Source of the DNA: Actinomycetota bacterium
Lineage (GTDB): Bacteria > Actinomycetota > Actinomycetes > Nanopelagicales > Nanopelagicaceae
DNA length: 9,331 bases
Reading direction: 5' to 3'
Assembly (NCBI GenBank): GCA_009700405.1
Contig: WLMD01000058.1
Span: 1 to 9,331 of the forward strand
Of the stretch, positions 1 through 5,629 are shown one piece after another; within the stretch, counting starts at the first letter, position 1; the number at the start of each line of letters is the position of its first letter. The translations under genes and the position numbers were made by a program. Under the pieces are notes generated by a model. The model had not been told where the DNA came from, did not search any database, and saw only the letters and a program-made list of their open reading frames with translations.

Positions 1-288
1 GATGCAGTTCAGTATTGCGAACGCTCTGGAGTGTGGTTGCGGGACGAAAAAGGCGATCGCAAAATTGCCGCAATTGGAATCCGTTTTGCCAAAGGCGTCA
101 CGATGCATGGCTTTGCTCTCAACGTAAATCCTGATCTTTCATGGTTTGACAAGATTGTGCCCTGCGGAATCCCTGATGCGGCAGTCACTTCTATTTCAGC
201 AGAACTTGGCCGTGATGTTCCAATCTCAGAAGTAATTCCAGTTCTTGAAAAACATATCTACGAGGCATTGGCAAGGGTGAGTGCATGA
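1..288 (+). CDS. lipB: Octanoyltransferase LipB, C-terminal part (5' end outside window)
   Basis: LipB transfers octanoate from octanoyl-ACP to the lipoyl-domain lysine of 2-oxoacid dehydrogenases and the glycine cleavage H protein, in the cytoplasm. The reading frame is open from base 1, so this is the last 95 residues of a protein usually about 210-230 aa long. Visible family signatures are the KIAAIGIR block with the catalytic lysine (residue 21 of the visible part), the GVTMHGFALNVN block, and WFDKIVPCGI with the catalytic cysteine (visible residue 55). The 34-residue Lys-Cys spacing matches what I recall for the mycobacterial enzyme. The TGA stop overlaps the lipA start as ATGA, so the two are probably translationally coupled. 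The ATG-less 5' edge means the start cannot be judged. Confidence 0.95.
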   Translation, partial: DAVQYCERSGVWLRDEKGDRKIAAIGIRFAKGVTMHGFALNVNPDLSWFDKIVPCGIPDAAVTSISAELGRDVPISEVIPVLEKHIYEALARVSA

Positions 289-1217
289 GCTTGGCTCCAG
301 AAGGACGCAAACTACTGCGCATAGAAGCACGAAATTCAGAAACACCTATCGAGCGCAAACCTGAATGGATTAAGACCCGAGCAAACATGGGTCCTGAATA
401 CACGCAGATGCGGTCCCTAGTTAAATCCGAGGGCTTACATACGGTCTGCCAAGAAGCGGCGTGCCCTAACATTTTTGAATGCTGGGAAGATCGTGAAGCA
501 ACTTTCCTCATAGGTGGAGAGCAATGCACCCGCCGTTGTGATTTCTGCAATATCGACACAGGAAAACCACAACCGCTAGATCGCGATGAACCACGACGAG
601 TTGCTGAATCTGTTCAGAAAATGAATTTGCGTTATGCAACTATTACCGGCGTAGCGCGAGATGACCTTGAAGATGAAGGTGCATGGCTCTATGCAGAAAC
701 GATTCGTGCTGTTCACGCGCTAAATCCTGACACTGGGGTTGAGATGCTTGCCCCTGATTTCAGCGGTCATGCACATTTACTCAATGAAGTCTTTGAAACC
801 CGTCCAGAGGTTTTTGCCCATAATGTTGAAACGGTTCCGCGTATTTTTAAGCGCATTCGACCTGCCTTCACTTACGAGCGCTCTCTTGAAGTAATAACAA
901 TGGCTCGCGAATTTGGTTTGATCACCAAATCAAACTTGATTTTGGGTCTTGGAGAAACGCGCGAAGAAGTTGGTCAGGCGCTTGTGGACCTACACAGCGC
1001 AGGATGCGATTTAATAACAATCACCCAATACCTGCGCCCAACCAATCGTCACCATCCTGTTGAACGATGGGTTAAGCCAGAAGAATTTGTTGAACTCGCC
1101 GCCGAGGCTACTGCCATTGGATTCCTCGGTGTTATGAGCGGACCATTGGTTCGTTCGAGTTACCGTGCAGGACGTTTGTATAAGCAAGCCATGGATGCCC
1201 GGGTAAAAAATGGCTGA
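285..1217 (+). CDS. lipA: Lipoyl synthase LipA (radical SAM)
   Basis: LipA inserts two sulfur atoms at C6 and C8 of protein-bound octanoyl groups, completing the lipoyl cofactor started by LipB. The 310-aa length is normal for the actinobacterial form. It has the auxiliary-cluster cysteines CxxxxCxxxxxC (C55, C60, C66), the radical-SAM motif CTRRCDFC (C81, C85, C88), the HPVERWVKPEEF block near residue 257, and the C-terminal RSSYRAG motif (290-296) whose serine is the fourth ligand of the sacrificed auxiliary cluster. The ATG at 285 overlaps the lipB stop by four bases; a weak AAGGG lies about 8 bases upstream. Its 3' end overlaps the next gene by 8 bp. Nothing suggests loss of activity. Confidence 0.98.
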   Translation: MSLAPEGRKLLRIEARNSETPIERKPEWIKTRANMGPEYTQMRSLVKSEGLHTVCQEAACPNIFECWEDREATFLIGGEQCTRRCDFCNIDTGKPQPLDRDEPRRVAESVQKMNLRYATITGVARDDLEDEGAWLYAETIRAVHALNPDTGVEMLAPDFSGHAHLLNEVFETRPEVFAHNVETVPRIFKRIRPAFTYERSLEVITMAREFGLITKSNLILGLGETREEVGQALVDLHSAGCDLITITQYLRPTNRHHPVERWVKPEEFVELAAEATAIGFLGVMSGPLVRSSYRAGRLYKQAMDARVKNG

Positions 1218-1908
1218 CCTGGTCTATCCCCCAGTTATCGGGCTAGCGAAACTTTTTTGGCGTTACCTAGGACTAGAGATGAATTTCTCTGGTGAAGAAA
1301 ATGTTCCACGTCATGGTGGAGCGATTTTGGCAATAAACCATATTGGCTATTTAGATTTTGCCCTGGCTGGGACGGCAGTGCTACCAGCAAAAAGGTACGT
1401 ACGTTTTATGGCCAAGAAAGAAATCTTCGATAACAAATTGGCCGGCCCACTCATGCGCGGCATGCATCACATCAATGTCGATCGCTCTAGTGGCTCCGCT
1501 TCTTTTGTTGCTGCACTTCGAGCTCTCAAAGCCGGAGAAATTATTGGAATCTTTCCAGAAGCAACCATTTCAAAGAGTTTCGAAATTAAGGAATTAAAAA
1601 CTGGTGTAGTCCGTCTTGCAATGGGTGCCGGTGTCCCGATCATCCCCACCATCATTTGGGGAAGTCAGAGAATTTGGACGAAGGGCGTGCCTCGAGATTT
1701 ACGCAGAAAGCACGTTCCTATCACCGTCGTTGTCGGAGAACCGATCTTTTTCGAGAAAGGCCAGGATGTGGCTCAAGCCGAATCCGATTTACGGGCAACG
1801 ATGATTTCCATGCTTCATGGTGTTCAGGATTCGTACCCAGATAGCCACGCGGGTCAGCGCTGGGCTCCCCTTCGTCTTGGTGGTACCGCACCTGCTCCAC
1901 TAAACTAA
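1210..1908 (+). CDS. PlsC-type 1-acyl-glycerol-3-phosphate acyltransferase family protein
   Basis: This 232-aa protein belongs to the lysophosphatidic-acid acyltransferase-like family, which moves acyl chains from acyl-ACP or acyl-CoA onto a glycerolipid or related acceptor at the membrane face. The catalytic HX4D motif is NHIGYLD (H44, D49); block II is HHINVDRS (R92); block III is the FPEATIS variant (115-121) of FPEGTRS; block IV is VPIIPTII (142-149). No long N-terminal membrane anchor is evident, although residues 8-21 are moderately hydrophobic. The ATG sits inside the 3' end of lipA (8-bp overlap) with no clear ribosome site, so coupling to lipA translation is likely. The DUF4191 gene follows after 4 bp. 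True acceptor (phosphatidate synthesis versus another lipid) cannot be told from sequence. Its place between lipA and the DUF4191 gene is unusual. Confidence 0.9.
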   Translation: MADLVYPPVIGLAKLFWRYLGLEMNFSGEENVPRHGGAILAINHIGYLDFALAGTAVLPAKRYVRFMAKKEIFDNKLAGPLMRGMHHINVDRSSGSASFVAALRALKAGEIIGIFPEATISKSFEIKELKTGVVRLAMGAGVPIIPTIIWGSQRIWTKGVPRDLRRKHVPITVVVGEPIFFEKGQDVAQAESDLRATMISMLHGVQDSYPDSHAGQRWAPLRLGGTAPAPLN

Positions 1909-1912
1909 GCCC

Positions 1913-2602
1913 ATGTTTAATCGTAAAAAGGGTAAAGATAAAGGCGCCTCAACTCCCAAAGAGCAGCGTTTCAAAACAATCCGCGAAGCCTACGGAGTCA
2001 CCAAGGATGTTAAGCCGTGGATTGGCGCTGCTCTTGCAGGAATATTCCTCCTTGTATGGGCAATTGGCATTGTTGTTGGTCTCGTTCTCGGTCACCCTGT
2101 TTACGCCGCATTCTTAACTTTCCCATTGGGCGTTTTGGCATCGCTATTTTTCTTCACTCGCCAAGCAGGCTCTGCCGCTTACTCATCTATTGAAGGACAG
2201 ATAGGTGCAGGTGCGAGTGTTCTCATGGCGATTCGCAAAGGGTGGACTACAACTCCAGCTGTTGCCGTTTCTCGTAATCAAGAGATGGTTCATCGCAGCG
2301 TAGGTCGCGCCGGTATTGTCTTGGTCGGAGAAGGTGGACCAGCAGTAAAGACACTTCTTGCTGATGAAAGAAAGAAAACAGAAAGATTTGCACCTGGAGT
2401 GCCTATTACAGAATTTATTGTTGGAAACAACGAGGGCCAAGTAAAACTTAACAAACTGCAAAAGAAACTCTCGAAACTTCCTAAGAAACTCAGTGCTACT
2501 CAAATGCGTGAAGTTCGAAATCGTCTTAAAGCTGTTGGTGGACTCTCTATGCCAATCCCTAAAGGACCAATGCCAAAAGGCGTGAAGGTTCCTAAACGCT
2601 AA
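1913..2602 (+). CDS. DUF4191-family membrane protein
   Basis: A 229-aa protein recognised as the DUF4191 family by its lipA-proximal position and features; its function is unknown. It has a basic, Lys-rich N-terminus (residues 1-35), two adjacent hydrophobic helices at about 36-60 and 62-82 separated by a short GHP turn, then a soluble region of about 145 residues containing a GRAGIVLVGEGGPAV block (131-145). The C-terminus (176-229) is strongly basic with repeated KK/PK elements. Both termini are expected in the cytoplasm because of the basic flanks. Only 4 bp separate it from the acyltransferase and no ribosome site is obvious, fitting translational coupling in the lipBA run. Its stop codon abuts the stop of the convergent RDD gene with no gap and no visible terminator hairpin. 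Confidence 0.85.
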   Translation: MFNRKKGKDKGASTPKEQRFKTIREAYGVTKDVKPWIGAALAGIFLLVWAIGIVVGLVLGHPVYAAFLTFPLGVLASLFFFTRQAGSAAYSSIEGQIGAGASVLMAIRKGWTTTPAVAVSRNQEMVHRSVGRAGIVLVGEGGPAVKTLLADERKKTERFAPGVPITEFIVGNNEGQVKLNKLQKKLSKLPKKLSATQMREVRNRLKAVGGLSMPIPKGPMPKGVKVPKR

Positions 2603-2959
2603 CTAAATTCTTGTAAGTACGCTTTTGCTTAATCGCTCGTGAAGACCGCGACCATTTTCATCGAAGGTGACTGCCGTAACGACAAGGCATAAGAGCACCG
2701 TTCGGATCAATACATTCTTAGCCGAAACTCGTCCGCCATCATCAAAACGTACGACTTTCATTTTCAGGACTCTCTGGCCCGCCGATGCACCCGATAAGGC
2801 TGTGAGTACATAAACCTCCAGGGCGAAAATGCCCAAGGGCGCTAATTGGCGCACCGCGCTCCCCTGCGCAGTCAGAGCATTGGCTATAGCCAAGCAAGCC
2901 AGCCAATCCAGCATCAGGGCGGCCACTCGTCGCCACATTCCAACACGTACAAAGCTCAT
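2603..2959 (-). CDS. RDD-family small membrane protein
   Basis: A 118-aa membrane protein with the RDD-family hallmarks: a conserved Arg and Asp in the first helix (WRRVAALMLDWL, R11 and D18), the GxSAGQRVLKMKVVRF segment (57-72) and the C-terminal GRGLHERLSKSV block (103-114). Three hydrophobic segments are expected at about 12-30, 40-60 and 84-98. The family's role is not established for these short actinobacterial members; ion or small-molecule transport has been suggested for other RDD proteins. Its neighbours, DUF4191 protein and glnA, match the mycobacterial and streptomycete order. It is transcribed divergently from glnA and shares its upstream region. The ATG at 2959 has no good Shine-Dalgarno; the next Met (residue 8) lies at the usual start of the RDD motif and is an alternative. 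Confidence 0.88.
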   Translation of the reverse strand: MSFVRVGMWRRVAALMLDWLACLAIANALTAQGSAVRQLAPLGIFALEVYVLTALSGASAGQRVLKMKVVRFDDGGRVSAKNVLIRTVLLCLVVTAVTFDENGRGLHERLSKSVLTRI

Positions 2960-2960
2960 A

Positions 2961-2984
2961 GCTGGAGCCTAATGGCTAGAGCCT
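2961..2984. repeat. 14-bp-period direct repeat upstream of the RDD gene
   Basis: GCTGGAGCCT (2961-2970) and GCTAGAGCCT (2975-2984) match at 9 of 10 positions with a 14-bp period, directly in front of the RDD start codon. The second copy runs into the palindrome at 2982-2993. The role is unknown; an operator is possible, chance duplication is also possible. Confidence 0.45.
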
Positions 2985-2993
2985 GGCGCCAGG
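2982..2993. repeat. 12-bp perfect palindrome in the RDD/glnA divergent region
   Basis: CCTGGCGCCAGG reads identically on both strands. It lies 23 bp upstream of the RDD start and about 150 bp upstream of glnA. It could be a dimeric repressor site acting on the RDD promoter. No regulator is identified. Confidence 0.4.
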
Positions 2994-3006
2994 TTTCCAA
3001 GAATTC

Positions 3007-3033
3007 TTAACATGGATGTAACAGGGCGGTTAT
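3007..3033 (+). promoter_or_regulatory. Candidate GlnR/MtrA-type operator upstream of glnA
   Basis: Three 5-mers resembling gTnAC lie at an exact 11-bp period: TTAAC (3007-3011), GTAAC (3018-3022) and GTTAT (3029-3033), separated by 6-bp spacers. Direct 5-mer repeats with 6-bp spacing are known for actinobacterial response regulators controlling glnA (GlnR a/b boxes; MtrA direct repeats). The typical GaAAC half of a GlnR box is not at the expected spacing, so the assignment to one regulator is open. It sits about 110 bp upstream of the glnA start, a reasonable distance for an activator site. Confidence 0.4.
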
Positions 3034-3068
3034 CTCCTTTTTGCCTCTGACACCTATCCTTGCGGACA

Positions 3069-3080
3069 AGCGTTAACGCT
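3069..3080. repeat. 12-bp perfect palindrome in the glnA leader
   Basis: AGCGTTAACGCT is self-complementary and lies 63 bp upstream of the glnA start. It may be an operator close to the glnA transcription start. A second, imperfect symmetry follows: ATCCGC (3105-3110) and GCGGAT (3116-3121) can form a 6-bp hairpin with a 5-base loop. Neither matches a regulator site I can name. Confidence 0.4.
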
Positions 3081-3142
3081 CAATGACGAGCCATTAGTGA
3101 ATTCATCCGCTCATCGCGGATCTCGGCGGCAATGGGAGAAAA

Positions 3143-4573
3143 ATGTTTAAGAACTCAGCAGAAGTATTTGCATTCATCAAGAAGGAAGACGTCAAACTAG
3201 TAGACGTTCGATTCATCGATCTGCCCGGTATCCAACACCACTTCAACGTTCCTGTTGAGTCATTTGATGAAGCGGTTTTCACTGACGGGTTAATGTTTGA
3301 TGGATCATCCATCCGCGGCTTCCAGGCAATTCATGAATCCGATATGAAATTGCTCCCAGTGCCAGAATCGGCATTCATTGATCCCTTCCGCAAGGAAAAA
3401 ACATTAATCATTAACTTCTCAGTTCATAATCCTGCTGATGACTCTGCCTACAGTCGCGACCCACGTGGAATCGTTGCAAAGGCTGTTGAGTACATGCGCT
3501 CAACTGGAATCGCCGACACTGCGTTCTTTGCGCCAGAAGCTGAATTCTACGTATTCGATGCCGTGCGCTTTTCAACAGGCATCAACGAAGCTTTTCACCA
3601 CATTGATTCATACGAAGGTGCTTGGAACACTGGCATTGAAAAAGATGCAGATGGAACTCCAAACCGCGGATACCGTACCCGCGTTAAGGGTGGTTATTTC
3701 CCAGTATCCCCAACTGATCAATATGCAGACCTTCGCGATGAAATGGTCATGAACCTTGGCAAGGTTGGATTACTTGTTGAGCGCGCACACCATGAAGTTG
3801 GTACTGCTGGTCAGATGGAAATCAACTATCGCTTCAGCGATATTTTGCATGCAGGCGATGACCTCATGAAATTTAAGTACATCATTAAGAACACTGCATG
3901 GCAGGGTGGAAAGACTGCAACATTTATGCCTAAGCCGCTCTTCGGAGATAACGGTTCTGGAATGCACGTTCACCAGTCACTGTGGAAAAATGGCGAGCCA
4001 TTATTCTGGGGCGAAGGTTACGGAGACCTCTCTGACATGGCACGTTGGTATGTCGGCGGACTTCTAAAGCATGCACCTTCACTTCTTGCATTTACTAACC
4101 CGACGGTAAACTCATACCGCCGATTAGTTCCAGGATATGAAGCACCTGTAAACCTCGTCTACTCAGCTCGAAATCGTTCTGCATGTATTCGAATTCCAAT
4201 TACAGGTTCAAATCCAAAAGCCAAGCGCATTGAATTTCGTTGCCCAGATCCATCTTCCAACCCATACTTAGCATTTGCTGCAATGTTGATGGCCGGACTC
4301 GATGGAATCATCAATAAAATCGAGCCGCCTCTGCCAGTAGATAAAGATCTCTACGAACTCAGTGCAGAAGAAGCTGCATCAATTCCTCAGGTTCCAGGAT
4401 CACTTGAAGCAGTTCTTGATAACCTCGAGCGCGACAATGAATTCCTTACACGCGGTGGAGTATTCACTAAGGACCTCATTGACACTTGGATTCACTTCAA
4501 GCGAGAGTCCGAAGTTGATTATGTTCGCTTGCGTCCACATCCAGCTGAGTTCGAGTTGTACTTCGATCTCTAA
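3143..4573 (+). CDS. glnA: Type I glutamine synthetase (GlnA1-like)
   Basis: Glutamine synthetase condenses glutamate and ammonia using ATP, the main ammonia-assimilation route; the enzyme is a cytoplasmic dodecamer. The 476-aa length fits bacterial type I. Visible signatures are the MFDGSSIRGF loop (D53), the metal- and substrate-binding stretch around 129-136 and 216-226, the ATP-binding KPLFGDNGSGMHVHQS (264-279), the PGYEAP flap (330-335, E333), NRSACIRIP (344-352) and FRCPDPSSNPYLA (365-377). The KDLYEL segment provides Tyr404 at the position adenylylated by GlnE in the I-beta subtype, so post-translational control is expected. A clear GGGAG ribosome site (3134-3138) precedes the ATG. 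The gene stands as a single unit between a divergent repeat-rich regulatory region and a strong terminator, and completes the lipBA-DUF4191-RDD-glnA order. Confidence 0.98.
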   Translation: MFKNSAEVFAFIKKEDVKLVDVRFIDLPGIQHHFNVPVESFDEAVFTDGLMFDGSSIRGFQAIHESDMKLLPVPESAFIDPFRKEKTLIINFSVHNPADDSAYSRDPRGIVAKAVEYMRSTGIADTAFFAPEAEFYVFDAVRFSTGINEAFHHIDSYEGAWNTGIEKDADGTPNRGYRTRVKGGYFPVSPTDQYADLRDEMVMNLGKVGLLVERAHHEVGTAGQMEINYRFSDILHAGDDLMKFKYIIKNTAWQGGKTATFMPKPLFGDNGSGMHVHQSLWKNGEPLFWGEGYGDLSDMARWYVGGLLKHAPSLLAFTNPTVNSYRRLVPGYEAPVNLVYSARNRSACIRIPITGSNPKAKRIEFRCPDPSSNPYLAFAAMLMAGLDGIINKIEPPLPVDKDLYELSAEEAASIPQVPGSLEAVLDNLERDNEFLTRGGVFTKDLIDTWIHFKRESEVDYVRLRPHPAEFELYFDL

Positions 4574-4585
4574 AGGCTATTTATA

Positions 4586-4621
4586 ACAAAACCCCCGCTA
4601 GCACTTTGGCGGGGGTTTTGT
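4586..4621 (+). terminator. Intrinsic terminator after glnA
   Basis: A 13-bp perfect stem pairs 4586-4598 (ACAAAACCCCCGC) with 4609-4621 (GCGGGGGTTTTGT) around a 10-base loop. The A-run/T-run flanks make it symmetrical enough to work on both strands. It starts 13 bases after the glnA stop and isolates glnA from the cytochrome b operon. Confidence 0.92.
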
Positions 4622-4844
4622 ATGTGAAAGAAAAACGCAAACAGAAGGCGCTAATTCCCTCTATGGCGTCTGGCAAGGATTGAGGAGAGAATCTGATTGC
4701 ATACGAGTGGTTTCAGAGTGGTAACCCTTAAAGAAGTTGCCAGGAGGATATTTTAACTCGGAAATCCTCATGGAAATCGGACAAACGGCGATACTTGTCG
4801 AAATTGCGACCCTCAATTCATGGGAGTCGAGAAGGAGAATACAA
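4622..4844 (+). promoter_or_regulatory. Leader of the cytochrome b operon
   Basis: No convincing gene lies here, and I see no clear -35/-10 pair, but the stretch should hold the operon promoter because a terminator precedes it. It contains GAGTGGT twice (4705-4711 and 4716-4722, 11-bp period). It also has a perfect Shine-Dalgarno-like AGGAGG (4742-4747) with no start codon at normal spacing; GAGGAT (4744-4749) can pair with ATCCTC (4764-4769), hiding that sequence just before an in-frame ATG at 4770. This could be a regulated or relic start, extending the downstream miniprotein by 25 residues. Confidence 0.35.
4832..4837 (+). promoter_or_regulatory. Ribosome binding site deciding the 53-aa protein start
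   Basis: AAGGAG ends 7 bases before the ATG at 4845. This is the best-placed ribosome site in the frame and favours 4845 over the in-frame ATG at 4770 or the TTG at 4737. Confidence 0.7.
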
Positions 4845-5006
4845 ATGGTTGCATTGGCAATTTCGCTAAATGGCCCCGCTAAGTTTGTAACATGGGGAGT
4901 CATTTCAATATCTGTGCCCAATCTCATAATGATCGGATTAATCGTTGTATTTTTTGTTTTAGCACTTGTCATTCCATTTCCTTCTCATAAAAAGAATGGG
5001 GAATAG
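4845..5006 (+). CDS. 53-aa single-helix membrane protein of the cytochrome b operon
   Basis: A small hydrophobic protein I cannot name. Residues 1-20 are weakly amphipathic and lack a signal-peptide cleavage site; one transmembrane helix spans about 21-44 (from SISVPNL to ALVIPFP), followed by a basic tail SHKKNGE. The start is set by an AAGGAG site 7 bases upstream. The stop TAG lies 5 bases before the cytochrome b start, so the two are almost certainly co-translated. By analogy with the one-helix subunits of cytochrome bc and b6f complexes (PetG/L/M/N-like in size, not in sequence), it may be a structural subunit of a complex with the next two products. That role is inference from position, size and topology. 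A longer 78-aa form from ATG 4770 is possible but lacks a properly spaced ribosome site. Confidence 0.72.
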   Translation: MVALAISLNGPAKFVTWGVISISVPNLIMIGLIVVFFVLALVIPFPSHKKNGE

Positions 5007-5011
5007 AGAAC

Positions 5012-5629
5012 ATGACAACAATGTGGACAACACGCGTTCGTCGCGCAACTATCGAAAAAATTGATCCTCAAGATGCCCTTCCAGATAACCAACCCTCATA
5101 CGTTGCTTCCTGGATTTATGTATTCGGCGTACTCACACTTGCGGCACTCGCTGTCATCATCGGATCGGGTCTTTGGCTCACGACTAAGGGAGCAAGTTGG
5201 TGGCATACATCAAGTGTTGGGCATTACGTCAACTCTGTGCACTTGTGGGCCGTTGAACTCTTCTTTGTATTTATGGTCGTGCACTTGTGGGGTAAGTTTT
5301 GGATGGCCGCATGGCGCGGTCGTCGATTCCAAACCTGGGTTTCGGGAGCGTTCTGTTTCCTATCTTCCTTAGCCACGGGATTTACTGGGTATTTAATTCA
5401 AGGTGATTTTGATTCCCAATGGATTGCTACTCAAGCTAAAGATGGACTCAACTCCGTGGGTATTGGTTCATTCATGAACACGCTCAATTCTGGTCAAGCG
5501 CTATTGCTTCATGTAGCACTTTTGCCATTAGCTGTCGGTGTCATTGTTGTATGGCACGTAATTCTGGTTCGCAAGAATGGTGTCGTACCTCCATTGGATG
5601 CGAAAGAGATTGCTGGAGGTGCAAAGTGA
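5012..5629 (+). CDS. Cytochrome b (b6-like), N-terminal four-helix domain only
   Basis: A 205-aa protein of the cytochrome b/b6 N-terminal family, which carries two b haems across the membrane and takes part in quinol oxidation. Four helices are expected: A at about 31-56, B at 77-98, C at 110-130 and D at 163-187. The haem ligands are intact: H77 and H91 in helix B (HX13H) and H167 and H182 in helix D (HX14H, the spacing of b6 and Gram-positive proteins). A Qo-like segment TGYLIQGDFDSQW (125-137) follows helix C. There is only one cysteine (C115) and none near helix A, so a covalent haem c-i of b6f type is not indicated. Actinobacterial QcrB is normally about 540 aa with eight or more helices, so this is a separate, short form. 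GGGGA at 4998-5002 is a plausible ribosome site; the stop overlaps the next start as GTGA. Confidence 0.92.
   Translation: MTTMWTTRVRRATIEKIDPQDALPDNQPSYVASWIYVFGVLTLAALAVIIGSGLWLTTKGASWWHTSSVGHYVNSVHLWAVELFFVFMVVHLWGKFWMAAWRGRRFQTWVSGAFCFLSSLATGFTGYLIQGDFDSQWIATQAKDGLNSVGIGSFMNTLNSGQALLLHVALLPLAVGVIVVWHVILVRKNGVVPPLDAKEIAGGAK
5615..5619 (+). promoter_or_regulatory. Ribosome binding site deciding the GTG start of the 311-aa protein
   Basis: GGAGG lies 6 bases before GTG at 5626, inside the end of the cytochrome b gene. It fixes the start at this GTG rather than the ATG at 5551, which would give a 25-residue N-terminal extension overlapping the haem-binding helix D codons. Confidence 0.75.

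Noticed and set aside
191..559. 122-codon antisense frame over lipB/lipA
   Set aside because: It lies opposite strongly conserved genes, has no ribosome site and gives a product without family features.
3041..3060. TTGCCT and TATCCT as a glnA -35/-10 pair
   Set aside because: The spacing is only 8 bp, far from the 16-19 bp needed; TATCCT alone could be a -10 but has no matching upstream box.
4737..5006. 89-residue reading from TTG at 4737 for the membrane miniprotein
   Set aside because: The AGGAGG lies after, not before, this codon, while AAGGAG is ideally placed for ATG 4845.
5551..5625. N-terminal extension of the 311-aa protein from ATG 5551
   Set aside because: The extension overlaps the coding sequence of helix D of the cytochrome b, has no ribosome site and is Cys/Trp-rich; GGAGG-GTG at 5626 is a better start.
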